Shown: positions 44,199-52,457 of the stretch, piece by piece
How the letters are laid out: each line of letters begins with the position of its first letter
Numbering within the stretch: position 1 is the stretch's first letter
Assembly: GCF_014191495.1 (NCBI RefSeq)
Contig: NZ_JACHWR010000002.1
Location: 1,488,001-1,552,000 of the forward strand
Direction: 5' to 3'
DNA: 64,000 bases
DNA from: Nocardioides soli
GTDB taxonomy: Bacteria > Actinomycetota > Actinomycetes > Propionibacteriales > Nocardioidaceae
The notes under the pieces: generated by a model
What the model was told of the DNA's origin: nothing
The model's input: the letters and a program-made list of their open reading frames with translations, nothing else
Database searches by the model: none
Translations under genes and position numbers: made by a program

Positions 44199-45019
44199 CG
44201 GCCCGCACCGTGGTGGCGGGAGTCGTCGCTGCGGTCGAGCACGACGCCGAATCGGTGGATGGGCTCGATGTTGTCGTTGAGGTAGTCGGGTGCGTCAAGG
44301 GTGTCGACGAACCAGCCGGTGGGGCACATGGTGAGGATCTCGACGAACGAGCCACCTAGTCCGGCGGTTTGGACGGCGAGTGCCTCCTTGACCATCTTCT
44401 TGGTGCGGGCGACGTTCGTGTGGGTGTTGACCGCGCCGCGGGCGACGTACGCGGCGCCGTCGAGGCGGGCGATCAGGTCGCTGATGACGATGGGGTAGCC
44501 GTGCTCTTGGGCCGTGCGGCCCTCGAGGGAGTTCTTCGTGCGTTGCCCGAGGACGGTGGCTGCGGTCATGTGCCCTCCGGTCTCGCCGAAGACGCCGTTG
44601 TTGAGGAGGAAGCAGGTGACGGATTCGCCTCGTGCCATGGTGTGCAGGACCTCTTGGAGACCTTCGTTGACCATGTCGCCGTCCCCCTGGACGGTGAGGA
44701 CCAGGGAGTCGGGCAGGGAGCGCTTGACTCCGGTCGCGAGCGATGGTGCGCGGCCGTGGAGGGCTTGGAGGACCTCGACGTCGAGGTTGTTGGAGTAGGC
44801 GGTATAGCAGCCGATGCCGAAGATCGCGATCGTCTTCTGGGCGAGCTCGAGTTCCTCGACGGCCTCCATGATGAGGCGCATCGCGATCGGCTCGCCGCAG
44901 CCCGGACAGAGGTGGTGTGCTCCTTGGTTGATGAGTCCCGGGGTGAAGTCGTCGACCAGCTTGGCGGCCTGGGTCGGGGCGCTGGTCGACTCGATGATGG
45001 GGAGGGAGCGGGTGGTCAC
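44195..45019 (-). CDS. 2-oxoacid:ferredoxin oxidoreductase, beta (TPP) subunit
   Basis: The 274-residue subunit contains the C-P-G-C-G-E-P cysteines, the thiamine diphosphate motif G-D-G-D-M-V-N-E-G (about 112-120), and the N-N-G-V-F-G-E-T-G-G segment. With the alpha, gamma and delta subunits it decarboxylates a 2-oxoacid to the acyl-CoA and gives electrons to ferredoxin. It overlaps both neighbours by four bases. Confidence 0.92.
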   Translation of the reverse strand: MTTRSLPIIESTSAPTQAAKLVDDFTPGLINQGAHHLCPGCGEPIAMRLIMEAVEELELAQKTIAIFGIGCYTAYSNNLDVEVLQALHGRAPSLATGVKRSLPDSLVLTVQGDGDMVNEGLQEVLHTMARGESVTCFLLNNGVFGETGGHMTAATVLGQRTKNSLEGRTAQEHGYPIVISDLIARLDGAAYVARGAVNTHTNVARTKKMVKEALAVQTAGLGGSFVEILTMCPTGWFVDTLDAPDYLNDNIEPIHRFGVVLDRSDDSRHHGAGR

Positions 45020-46146
45020 GAGATCTCCTCGAGGGTCGTCTGGATCCGGGCGCGGACCGAGGTGACGTCCAGGTCGGGTGCGATGCCGAATCCGGAGGAG
45101 TCGACGCTGAGGCCCCCGATGAAGCGGACGTCGGCTCTCTCCATGACCGACAGCATCACGTCCTCGATCATCTGGCCGCGGTTGTTCTCGTAGACGGCGA
45201 ACGCCTTCGCGCTGCTCGCGGCGTTGCGCAGCACCTCGGTGGGGAAGGGGTAGAGGGTGATCGGTCGGATGTAGCCGACCTTCGCCCCGTCGGCGCGCAG
45301 GTTGGCGACCGCCTCGCGGACGTACTGCGCCACCGTGCCATAGGCGACGACCACCAGGTCGGCACCCTCGAGGAACCCGGTCTCGGCGCGCGGCTGGACC
45401 TCGCGGCCCATCACGTCGAGCTCGGCGCCACGCCGGCCGTAGAACTCGGCGAGGTCGTAGCCGACGTCGTCGCCGCGCTTGGTGTCGGCGATGGGGGAGA
45501 TCAGCTTGGCCTTGCCGGTCCCGCCCGTCGCCCCGTCCAGCGCCCAGCTCCGATCGGGCTCCGGCCCGAAGTCGATGCGCGCGGTCGAGACCGACTGCCA
45601 GGTGTGCGCGATGTAGTAGTCACCCATCACCAGGACCGGGTTGCGCCAGATCGCCGCCAGGTGGAATGCCTCCTGGACCAGGTACACCGCCTCGGTGACG
45701 TCCTTGGGGGCCAGCACGATGTGCCGGTAGTCGCCGTGTCCACCACCGCGCGTGGCCTGGAAGTAGTCGCCCTGGGCGCGCGCCATGTTGAGCACGACCA
45801 GCGGGAGCCGTGCGTAGGTGATCTCCGCGAGCGACTCCTGCATCAGGGACAGGCCCTGCCCGGTCGACCCGGTCGCCGCCGGCGTACCGGTCGCCGCGGC
45901 GCCCCACGCCATCCCGACCGCCTCGAGCTCGCTCTCGGCGTTCACGCAGCTCCCACCCTGCGCCGGCAGGTGCTTGGCCATGGCCTCGAGGACCTCGGTG
46001 AACGGCGTCATCGGGTAACCGGCGAAGAACCGACACCCGGCGCTGATCATCGCCCGCGCGATGGCCTCCGAACCCTCCAGGAACTCCGGCTCGGCCGCCG
46101 ACTCGCTCGCCGACGACCCACTCGATGCCACCTGCGCCACGCTCAC
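45016..46146 (-). CDS. 2-oxoacid:ferredoxin oxidoreductase, alpha subunit
   Basis: The 376-residue subunit begins after a low-complexity S/A/E leader with G-S-E-A-I-A-R-A-M-I-S-A-G-C-R-F-F-A-G-Y and P-M-T-P-F-T-E, the pyrimidine-binding entry of the alpha subunit. The loop A-T-G-S-T-G-Q-G-L-S-L-M-Q-E is a variant of the usual T-S-S-P-G-P-G-x-S-L-M-Q-E. The C-terminal domain II shows V-V-A-Y-G-T-V-A-Q-Y and R-P-I-T-L-Y-P-F-P. Substrate class (2-oxoglutarate, branched-chain or another) cannot be fixed by eye; the layout is closest to the VorB/KorA group. Confidence 0.92.
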   Translation of the reverse strand: MSVAQVASSGSSASESAAEPEFLEGSEAIARAMISAGCRFFAGYPMTPFTEVLEAMAKHLPAQGGSCVNAESELEAVGMAWGAAATGTPAATGSTGQGLSLMQESLAEITYARLPLVVLNMARAQGDYFQATRGGGHGDYRHIVLAPKDVTEAVYLVQEAFHLAAIWRNPVLVMGDYYIAHTWQSVSTARIDFGPEPDRSWALDGATGGTGKAKLISPIADTKRGDDVGYDLAEFYGRRGAELDVMGREVQPRAETGFLEGADLVVVAYGTVAQYVREAVANLRADGAKVGYIRPITLYPFPTEVLRNAASSAKAFAVYENNRGQMIEDVMLSVMERADVRFIGGLSVDSSGFGIAPDLDVTSVRARIQTTLEEIS

Positions 46147-46436
46147 TGCACTCCTTCCGACGACTCCAACGACGACTCCGGCGGTGGATCACTCACCTCG
46201 TGCTCGACCGGCGTCTCGAACCGGTAGACCTGGAAGACGAAGTCAGGGCAGATCTGCGAGCAGGCCTTGCATCCCACGCAGCCCGGAAGGAGCTGCGGGT
46301 ACGGATACCCACGGACATTGACCTCGTCGGTGGTCATCACGAGCACGTCGACCGGACATGCCGCGACACACAGATCGCAGCCCTTGCACGCGTCGACATC
46401 GATGACGACCGTGCCCGTAGAACGAATGGTCGCCAT
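46143..46436 (-). CDS. 2-oxoacid:ferredoxin oxidoreductase, delta (2[4Fe-4S] ferredoxin) subunit
   Basis: A 97-residue ferredoxin-like subunit with two cluster motifs, C-K-G-C-D-L-C-V-A-A-C-P and C-V-G-C-K-A-C-S-Q-I-C-P. It carries electrons from the TPP site to external ferredoxin. The acidic C-terminal tail extends beyond the usual end. The ATG lies within the intergenic overlap with the gamma gene. Confidence 0.93.
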   Translation of the reverse strand: MATIRSTGTVVIDVDACKGCDLCVAACPVDVLVMTTDEVNVRGYPYPQLLPGCVGCKACSQICPDFVFQVYRFETPVEHEVSDPPPESSLESSEGVQ

Positions 46437-46438
46437 CG

Positions 46439-47029
46439 TCACGGCACCGCCACTCGGGACGCGCCGTCGACGGCATCTCGGCGGGCGATGTCCGACCCGG
46501 CCCGGAAGCCGACCTCGAGCGCCTCCCGGTTGAGCTCGGTCAGCTTGCCACGGTAGGCCGGGAGGGCAGCGGGGAGCGCCCCGACCAGCGACTCCAACGG
46601 CACCAGCTCGGTGATCGCGGCGAACGCACCCAGGAGCACCGTGCACGCCACCTGCTTGCGCCCGACCTCGATCGCCAACGCGGTGGCCGGCACCCGGCTC
46701 ACCCGGCGAAGGTCCTGGGGAAGCTCGCCCTCGAACACCGTCGAGTCCACCACCACGAACGAGTCGGGTCGCAGCCGCGCCAGCGTGGCTTCGGAGTAGT
46801 CGTGATGCATCACGATGCCCGACCACGCCCGCTCGACCGTGGGCGGAGCGACCACGGGCTCATCGGACACGACCACCGTCGCCTCCGTGTTGCCCCCGCG
46901 CATCATCCCTCCGTAGCTGCCGAACACCTGCACGAACAGACCCGAAGCCAAAGCACTGCGAGCCATCAGCTGTGCCGACAACTGGATCCCCTGACCACCG
47001 ATGCCGGTCAAGACGACCTCACGCCGCAT
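46439..47029 (-). CDS. 2-oxoacid:ferredoxin oxidoreductase, gamma subunit
   Basis: The 196-residue subunit starts with the family signature V-L-T-G-I-G-G-Q-G-I-Q-L-S-A-Q-L and has G-S-Y-G-G-M-M-R-G-G-N-T. This subunit forms the CoA/2-oxoacid side of the four-chain enzyme. It is the first gene of the leftward operon, 98 bases from the divergent TetR gene at 47128. Confidence 0.93.
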   Translation of the reverse strand: MRREVVLTGIGGQGIQLSAQLMARSALASGLFVQVFGSYGGMMRGGNTEATVVVSDEPVVAPPTVERAWSGIVMHHDYSEATLARLRPDSFVVVDSTVFEGELPQDLRRVSRVPATALAIEVGRKQVACTVLLGAFAAITELVPLESLVGALPAALPAYRGKLTELNREALEVGFRAGSDIARRDAVDGASRVAVP

Positions 47030-47084
47030 CCCACACCACCCCTCCTCTGGAGAGCGCCACCCTAATACAGTGACTCGAATCTTG

Positions 47085-47098
47085 GAAGCAGTGTTTTC
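47085..47098. promoter_or_regulatory. candidate shared operator B (GAAGCAGTGTTTTC)
   Basis: Reverse complement GAAAACACTGCTTC, an imperfect inverted repeat centred between divergent genes: the oxidoreductase operon and the tetR gene at 47128. It shares AAAACACTGCTT with 37998-38010. This is where an autorepressing TetR would bind. Confidence 0.75.
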
Positions 47099-47127
47099 AA
47101 ATGCGACATTTCGCGTACGATGCCGGC

Positions 47128-47787
47128 ATGGCGAAGGAACCTCGAGTGGCCAAGTCGCTGCTCTCCGAGAAGGTCGAGAGCGGGCTGAACGAGCGGCGGG
47201 AGCGCTACACGGACGAGGTGGCGAACATCGTGGAGGCGGCCTACAAGGTCATCGAGGCCACCGACTCCACGGACCCGTCCCTCCGCGCCATCCTGAGCGA
47301 AGCAGGCATCTCGACCCCGATCTTCTACCGACACTTCGACTCCAAGGACGAGCTGCTCGTCCTGCTGTTGGACGACGGCCGCCGTCAGCTTGCGGAGTAC
47401 CTCACGTCGAGGCTGGCCAAGGCCCCGACGGCGGAGGAGAAGGTGAAGGCGTGGATCGACGGCATGCTCGCTCAGGTGATCGCGCCTGCGGCGGCGCACC
47501 GCACCCGGCCGTTCTTCGTCGACCAGGGGCGACTGGACCGCACGTACGCCGCGCAGCAGCAGGAGTCCGTCCACCGTCTGGTGAGCCTCCTGCACGAGCC
47601 GGTGGCCGCGATGTCGCCGCAGCCGACCGACAAGTCCCTGGCCGAGCTCCACTCCACGGCGATCTACGGCCTCGTCACGGCGGTCATGCGCCATCACCTG
47701 ACCTATGAGACGACCCCGTCCCGGGCCGAGCGGCAGCATGTCGTCGCGTTCTGCCTCGCCGGCATCCGACACTTCGCTGAGCGTTGA
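47128..47787 (+). CDS. TetR-family regulator, candidate master regulator of the catabolic cluster
   Basis: The 219-residue protein has a TetR helix-turn-helix: I-V-E-A-A-Y-K-V-I-E, L-R-A-I-L-S-E-A-G-I-S-T-P-I-F-Y-R-H-F-D-S-K-D-E-L (about 45-75). The ATG at 47128 follows a long frame open from 47101. It is divergent from the 2-oxoacid oxidoreductase operon, with an AAAACACTGCTT-type operator between. Its stop overlaps a possible TTG of the ligase gene downstream. Confidence 0.88.
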   Translation: MAKEPRVAKSLLSEKVESGLNERRERYTDEVANIVEAAYKVIEATDSTDPSLRAILSEAGISTPIFYRHFDSKDELLVLLLDDGRRQLAEYLTSRLAKAPTAEEKVKAWIDGMLAQVIAPAAAHRTRPFFVDQGRLDRTYAAQQQESVHRLVSLLHEPVAAMSPQPTDKSLAELHSTAIYGLVTAVMRHHLTYETTPSRAERQHVVAFCLAGIRHFAER

Positions 47788-47804
47788 GAGCGAGACACGA
47801 CAGC

Positions 47805-49283
47805 ATGAGGCTTCTCGTCGGCGACATCTTCACCAACGCCGCACGTACGGTCCCCGATCGCATGGCTCTCGCCATCGGCGACCGGTCCTGGACCTTCGGT
47901 GAGCTGGACCTGATCTCTGACCAGGTCGCGCACCGCCTGCTCGAGAAGGGAGTCGGCGTCGGGGACCACGTGAGCCTCCGGGCCGACCTCAGCCTGGCCA
48001 CCGTCGCGCTCTTCGCGGCCACCGCCAAGATCGGTGCGGTCTTCGTCCCGATCGATCCCGCCCTGTCGGACGTGGAGGTCAGCCGCCTGCACGCCACGTT
48101 CGACGCGGCGCTGAGCCTGGACACCCACGGCGCGGCGCACCTTGTCGAGCACGCGATCGAGCTCGGCCCGGTCGACCCGATCGACGACAGCGAGCTCCAC
48201 GAGGGCCTGACCCAGGTCATGTTCTTCACGAGCGGCAGCACCGGCGAGCCCAAGGGCATCGCGCTCGGCCAGCGGGTGTTGTCGTTGCGCAGCCACCCGG
48301 GCGCCCAGCCGGAGGACCGTGGCTCGGCCGTGTGCCCGTTCCCGCTGTTCCACGTGGCCGGCTGGGCGACCACCCTCCAGCAGTGGCAGGCTCGCGCGGC
48401 CGTCATCTATCCCGAGACCTTCCGGGCCGACGCCATCTGCCGGGTCGTGGCGGCCTACCGGGCCGAGCGCATCTACTGCATCCCCGCGATCTGGCGGCGG
48501 ATCCTCGACCATGTCGCCGAGGCTCGAGCCGTGGGTGGCCCGCTCCCCGACCTGTCGTCGATCCGCTTCGCCGACACGGGCACCTCGGCCACGCCGCTGA
48601 GCCTGATCGAAGCCATCCAGGAGCTCGTTCCCCAGGCACGGGTCCGGGTCTTCTACGGATCGACGGAGGGTGGCGCCGTCACCTGTCTGCAGGGTGAGGC
48701 GCTGACCGAGCGGGTGGGCTCGTGCGGGCTCCCGATGCAAGGGATCCGGCTCCGCACCGGCGGCGACGGCGAGCTGCAGCTCCAGGGGCCCTGCGTCCTC
48801 GAACCGGTGACCGCCGACGACCCGCAGTTCACCGCCGACGGCTGGTTCCGGACCGGCGACCTGGCCGAGATCGACGACCAGGGGTACGTCTACATCGTCG
48901 GCCGCGCCAAGGAGGTCATCCGATCGGGAGGCCATTCGGTGTCCCCGGTCGAGGTGGAGGCGGTGCTGGCGACGGTCCCCGGCATCCGCGACGTCGCGGT
49001 CATCGGCCTGCCGGACCCGGACTGGGGCGAGATCATCTGCGCGGTCGTGGTGGGCGCCCCGGGCAGCCGGACCCCGGGACTGGAGTTCGTCCGGCGGTGC
49101 TGCTCGGACCGCCTCGCGACCTTCAAGCATCCTCGGCGGCTCGTGGTGGTCGACGAGATCCCTCGCACCGCCTCGACCCAGCAGGTTCGCCGGCGGCTCC
49201 TGGCGGCGCAGATCGGTGATGCGCCGGTGTCGTCATCGGCGTCATCGGCGCCGCAGTCGCCGGACCGGGTGCCGGCCGGCTGA
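47805..49283 (+). CDS. AMP-dependent acyl-CoA synthetase, second ligase
   Basis: The 492-residue ANL enzyme shows P-loop F-F-T-S-G-S-T-G-E-P-K-G (about 146-157), A5 motif Y-G-S-T-E-G-G, hinge G-W-F-R-T-G-D-L-A...G-R-A-K-E-V-I-R-S-G-G, and C-terminal R-T-A-S-T-Q-Q-V-R-R in which the catalytic lysine position before the motif is glutamine. That lysine normally forms the adenylate; its absence may weaken activity or indicate an unusual substrate. The ATG at 47805 gives a start M-R-L-L-V-G-D. It follows the tetR gene on the same strand. Confidence 0.85.
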   Translation: MRLLVGDIFTNAARTVPDRMALAIGDRSWTFGELDLISDQVAHRLLEKGVGVGDHVSLRADLSLATVALFAATAKIGAVFVPIDPALSDVEVSRLHATFDAALSLDTHGAAHLVEHAIELGPVDPIDDSELHEGLTQVMFFTSGSTGEPKGIALGQRVLSLRSHPGAQPEDRGSAVCPFPLFHVAGWATTLQQWQARAAVIYPETFRADAICRVVAAYRAERIYCIPAIWRRILDHVAEARAVGGPLPDLSSIRFADTGTSATPLSLIEAIQELVPQARVRVFYGSTEGGAVTCLQGEALTERVGSCGLPMQGIRLRTGGDGELQLQGPCVLEPVTADDPQFTADGWFRTGDLAEIDDQGYVYIVGRAKEVIRSGGHSVSPVEVEAVLATVPGIRDVAVIGLPDPDWGEIICAVVVGAPGSRTPGLEFVRRCCSDRLATFKHPRRLVVVDEIPRTASTQQVRRRLLAAQIGDAPVSSSASSAPQSPDRVPAG

Positions 49284-49352
49284 CCGCTGCTCCACCCCGC
49301 GTGCTGGTCGCGACGGGAACCTCCGTGGATCGATCGTGAAGGAGCTCGACCT

Positions 49353-50411
49353 GTGTCCAATGATCTTGTCACCGTGGCGATCATGTTTCCGGCGTCGTGG
49401 GACCACCGCCCGGCGGAGGCTCTCGCGGCCGATGTGGCGCGACTGAAGGCGATCAGCCCGCGCATCGAGGTGGTCGACGAGCGCTACTCCGATCCCGACG
49501 AGCTGCGCTTGCGCCGCGGTCAGGATCCGGCCGCCGACCTGCGGCGCGAGGCCGCACCGCTGACCGCCGCGCAGCGCGAGGTGCTCGGGCGGGCCGAGGT
49601 CATCCTCGCCCAGGACCTGCCCTTCGACGTCCGCGACCTGGCCCCGCGGCTGCGCTGGGTCCAGGGTGTCGGCGCCGGCATCAGCCAGCTCGAGTCCGCG
49701 GGCCTGCCCGACGAGACCGTCCGTCTCACCAGTGCCGCGGGCGTCAACTCGGTCGCCATCGCGGAGTTCGTGCTGGCGCGGATGCTCCAGCTCTTCAAGC
49801 GGCTCCCGGAGATCGACGCCCTTCAGCGCGACCGGACGTGGCAACCGACGTACGGTCGCCAGCTGGCCGGTCGCTCGATCACCGTGGTGGGCCTGGGGGC
49901 GATCGGCCGCCGGGTGGCGGTGCTGTCGCGAGCACTGGGAATGCAGGTGCACGCGGTCCGGCAGAGCGCCCGGACCGGGGACCTCGATCCCGACGTGGAC
50001 CGGCTCTTCGGGCCCGACGACCTGCTGTCGGCCGTGTCGGGCGCCGACGTCGTCGTCGCCGCGGTGCCCGAGAGCGAGCAGACCCGGGACCTGTTCGACG
50101 CGAAGGTGTTCGCGACGATGCCCGCGGGAGGCGTGTTCATCAACGTCGGCCGCGGCAGCGCGGTCAACGAGGACGACCTCGTGGCGGCGCTCGAGGACGG
50201 GCACCTGCGGGGCGCCGCGCTGGACGTGGTGAAGCAGGAGCCGCTCCAGCCGGGCTCACCCCTCTGGGATGCTCCGAACCTGTGGGTGTCACCGCACAGC
50301 GCGGCCGCACCGGACGAGCACTGGCGCAACGTCTTCGACCTGTTCGCGGGCAACCTGGAGCGCTACCTGGCCGGTGCCGCGCTGGTCAACCAGATCGCGC
50401 AGCGCCGGTAG
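49353..50411 (+). CDS. D-isomer-specific 2-hydroxyacid dehydrogenase
   Basis: The 352-residue NAD-dependent dehydrogenase shows the Rossmann motif V-G-L-G-A-I-G-R-R-V and the catalytic arginine in N-V-G-R-G-S-A-V. Next to it are the glutamate in V-V-K-Q-E-P-L and the histidine in V-S-P-H-S-A. It interconverts a 2-hydroxyacid and a 2-oxoacid and could feed the 2-oxoacid:ferredoxin oxidoreductase encoded nearby; that link is inference. GTG start with AAGGAG nine bases upstream. Confidence 0.88.
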   Translation: MSNDLVTVAIMFPASWDHRPAEALAADVARLKAISPRIEVVDERYSDPDELRLRRGQDPAADLRREAAPLTAAQREVLGRAEVILAQDLPFDVRDLAPRLRWVQGVGAGISQLESAGLPDETVRLTSAAGVNSVAIAEFVLARMLQLFKRLPEIDALQRDRTWQPTYGRQLAGRSITVVGLGAIGRRVAVLSRALGMQVHAVRQSARTGDLDPDVDRLFGPDDLLSAVSGADVVVAAVPESEQTRDLFDAKVFATMPAGGVFINVGRGSAVNEDDLVAALEDGHLRGAALDVVKQEPLQPGSPLWDAPNLWVSPHSAAAPDEHWRNVFDLFAGNLERYLAGAALVNQIAQRR

Positions 50412-50429
50412 CGGCGACGCCGACGGCGC

Positions 50430-50468
50430 GACCGCCTGGTGCCCGTCGCGGACGGGCACCAGGCGGTC
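50430..50468. terminator. bidirectional terminator, 18-bp perfect stem
   Basis: GACCGCCTGGTGCCCGTC and its exact reverse complement enclose a three-base GCG loop. It lies between the convergent hydroxyacid dehydrogenase and ABC ATPase genes. Confidence 0.88.
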
Positions 50469-50491
50469 ACCGAGGACGCCGGGGCGGGAGG

Positions 50492-51262
50492 TCAGGCGCT
50501 GCGGACCTCATCACGGAGCAAGTGCCACAGCTGCTCGCGGAACGCCACGAACTCCGGAGTCGCGCGGAGCTCGGGCCGCCGTGGCCGTTCGAAGGGCACC
50601 TCCTGGTCGGCCAGGAGCCGTCCCGGCCGGTTGGACATGACGAGGATGCGGTCGCCCAGGAGCGCGGCCTCCTCCAGGCTGTGCGTCACGAGCACCACCG
50701 TACGGCGGCCATCGGCCTGCCACACCTCGAGCAGCTCGTCCTGGAGCACCTGGCGGAGCTGGGCGTCGAGTGCTGCGAACGGCTCGTCCATCAACAGGAT
50801 CTGCGGGTTCGGAGCGAGGGCACGGGCGATCGCGACCCGCTGTCGCATGCCACCGGACAGGGAGGCGGGGTAGGCGTCCAGGAAGTCGGAGAGTCCCGTC
50901 TTCGCCGCCCAGGACCGTGCCAGCCGATCCGCCTCGCGACGCTCGACCTTGGCGAGGTCGAGGCCCAGGCGGATGTTCGCGAGGACGGTCTTCCACGGGA
51001 AGATGCTGTAGTCCTGGAACACCATGGCGGCGTCGGGGCGACCGTCCTTGACGCGTACGCGCAGCTCGCCGGCGCTGGGCGTGACGAGGCCGGCGATCAT
51101 CCGGAGCAGCGTCGACTTGCCGCAGCCGGAGGGGCCGACGACGCAGACGAACTCCCCGTCGCGGACGTCGAGGTCGACCGGGCCGAGCGCATGGATGTCA
51201 CGCTTGCGCGAGTGGAAGACGCGCTCGACAGCACGGGCCTCGACAGCGTTCCCGGAACGCAT
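50492..51262 (-). CDS. ABC ATPase, nitrate/sulfonate/NMT1 (SsuB/TauB) type
   Basis: The 256-residue ATPase has Walker A G-P-S-G-C-G-K-S-T, Q-loop F-Q-D-Y-S-I-F-P-W, signature L-S-G-G-M-R-Q-R, Walker B I-L-L-M-D-E-P-F-A-A-L-D, and T-H-S-L-E-E-A. These are the SsuB/TauB hallmarks. The start overlaps the permease stop by one base (TGATG). In catabolic settings this transporter type imports organic acids such as phthalates or thiamine-precursor-like molecules. Confidence 0.94.
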   Translation of the reverse strand: MRSGNAVEARAVERVFHSRKRDIHALGPVDLDVRDGEFVCVVGPSGCGKSTLLRMIAGLVTPSAGELRVRVKDGRPDAAMVFQDYSIFPWKTVLANIRLGLDLAKVERREADRLARSWAAKTGLSDFLDAYPASLSGGMRQRVAIARALAPNPQILLMDEPFAALDAQLRQVLQDELLEVWQADGRRTVVLVTHSLEEAALLGDRILVMSNRPGRLLADQEVPFERPRRPELRATPEFVAFREQLWHLLRDEVRSA

Positions 51263-52140
51263 CACATCACCGCCCTTCCGGCATCGCGGGGAGCCCAGGG
51301 CATCAGCAACCGGCCGACCCACTTGACGACCTCGCCCAGCACGAAGCCGAGCAGGGCGACGGCCACGATCCCGACGTACATCGCCTCCGCCCGGAGGAGC
51401 GACCAGGAGTGCCAGATGAGGTAGCCGATGCCGTCCCCACCCTGCACGAACTCGGCGCCGACGATGACCAGGATCGACACGCCCGCCGAGAGGCGGATCG
51501 AGACGAAGATCTGGGGCAGGATCGCGGGGATCACGATGTGGCGCATGGCCTGCCACGGACCCGCGCCCAGGGAGCGCCCGGCCTCGCGGTAGCTCTCGGG
51601 CATGGACATCACGGCCTCCATGGTGGCGATCCAGACGAAGAAGAAGACCGTGATGGCGATGAGCACGATCTTGGGAGCCTCGCCGATGCCGAAGATCAGC
51701 AGCAGCAGCGGCAGGAGCGCCAGCTTCGGCACGGTGTAGCAGGCCGAGAGGAACGGCTCGAGCGCGGCGCGCCAGAGCGGCGACAGGCCCAGGAGGATGC
51801 CCATGGCACACCCGCTGACCACGCCGAACGCCAGTCCGATCAGTGCGCGTCTCGTCGAGATGGCGAGCGACTCCTGGAGCTCGCCGGTCCGGACCAGCTC
51901 GACGGCGGTCGACCACACGGTCGTCGGCGCGGGGAAGAAGCGCTCGTCGAGCCAGCCGCTCGTGGAGGCGATCTGCCAGAGCGCGAAGAAGCTGATGGGC
52001 GCGACGAACGCGATCGCGACCTCGAAGCTGCGCCGCCGCCGTGCGTACGCCGCCGGTTGCCGATCACCGGGCCCGGGGCGGAACGAGAGGTGGCCCTCGG
52101 TGCTCTGCTCGTTCCCCGACTCCTGCGATGTGGTCGTCAT
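51262..52140 (-). CDS. ABC permease, SsuC/TauC type
   Basis: The 292-residue protein has a cytoplasmic basic/proline N-terminus and six hydrophobic segments, with the permease-ATPase coupling loop E-S-Y-R-E-A-G-R-S-L-G-A-G-P-W-Q-A-M-R. F-A-L-W-Q-I-A-S near the first segment is typical of SsuC-like permeases. It lies between the ATPase and the small muconolactone-like gene, overlapping each. Confidence 0.93.
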   Translation of the reverse strand: MTTTSQESGNEQSTEGHLSFRPGPGDRQPAAYARRRRSFEVAIAFVAPISFFALWQIASTSGWLDERFFPAPTTVWSTAVELVRTGELQESLAISTRRALIGLAFGVVSGCAMGILLGLSPLWRAALEPFLSACYTVPKLALLPLLLLIFGIGEAPKIVLIAITVFFFVWIATMEAVMSMPESYREAGRSLGAGPWQAMRHIVIPAILPQIFVSIRLSAGVSILVIVGAEFVQGGDGIGYLIWHSWSLLRAEAMYVGIVAVALLGFVLGEVVKWVGRLLMPWAPRDAGRAVM

Positions 52141-52457
52141 CGTCCGTCGGCCCCCGAACCTTGGAGATCATCGGCGAGGAAGCTGTCGAGGGCGGCGGCG
52201 AGGTCGAAGAGCTCGGTGACCGTCCACGTCTGAGTGTGGTGTGCGGACATGGCCGCGAGCTCGGCGTCGACGGCATCGCCGTCGAGCGCCTCCATCACCA
52301 GGAGCCGCCCGCCTCCTGCGCGTGCCCAGGCCCCCGTCAGGACGCCGCGCTCGCGCGCGTCACGCAACTGCTCGCGAAGCTCGAGCGCGAGGCGACGTCC
52401 CTCCGCCGGCTCGATCGGACCGTGTGCACCCTCGACGAGGAACGTCCGCACGCTCAC
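52137..52457 (-). CDS. muconolactone delta-isomerase-like small protein
   Basis: A 106-residue protein, V-S-V-R-T-F-L-V-E-G-A...G-R-L-L-V-M-E-A-L-D-G-D, with a beta-alpha-beta-beta pattern typical of dimeric alpha/beta-barrel proteins such as muconolactone isomerase (CatC). The match is to the fold and length; the isomerase activity is not shown. It is inside the ABC transporter operon: its GTG overlaps the binding-protein stop (GTGA) and its stop overlaps the permease start (ATGA). Confidence 0.6.
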   Translation of the reverse strand: MSVRTFLVEGAHGPIEPAEGRRLALELREQLRDARERGVLTGAWARAGGGRLLVMEALDGDAVDAELAAMSAHHTQTWTVTELFDLAAALDSFLADDLQGSGADGR

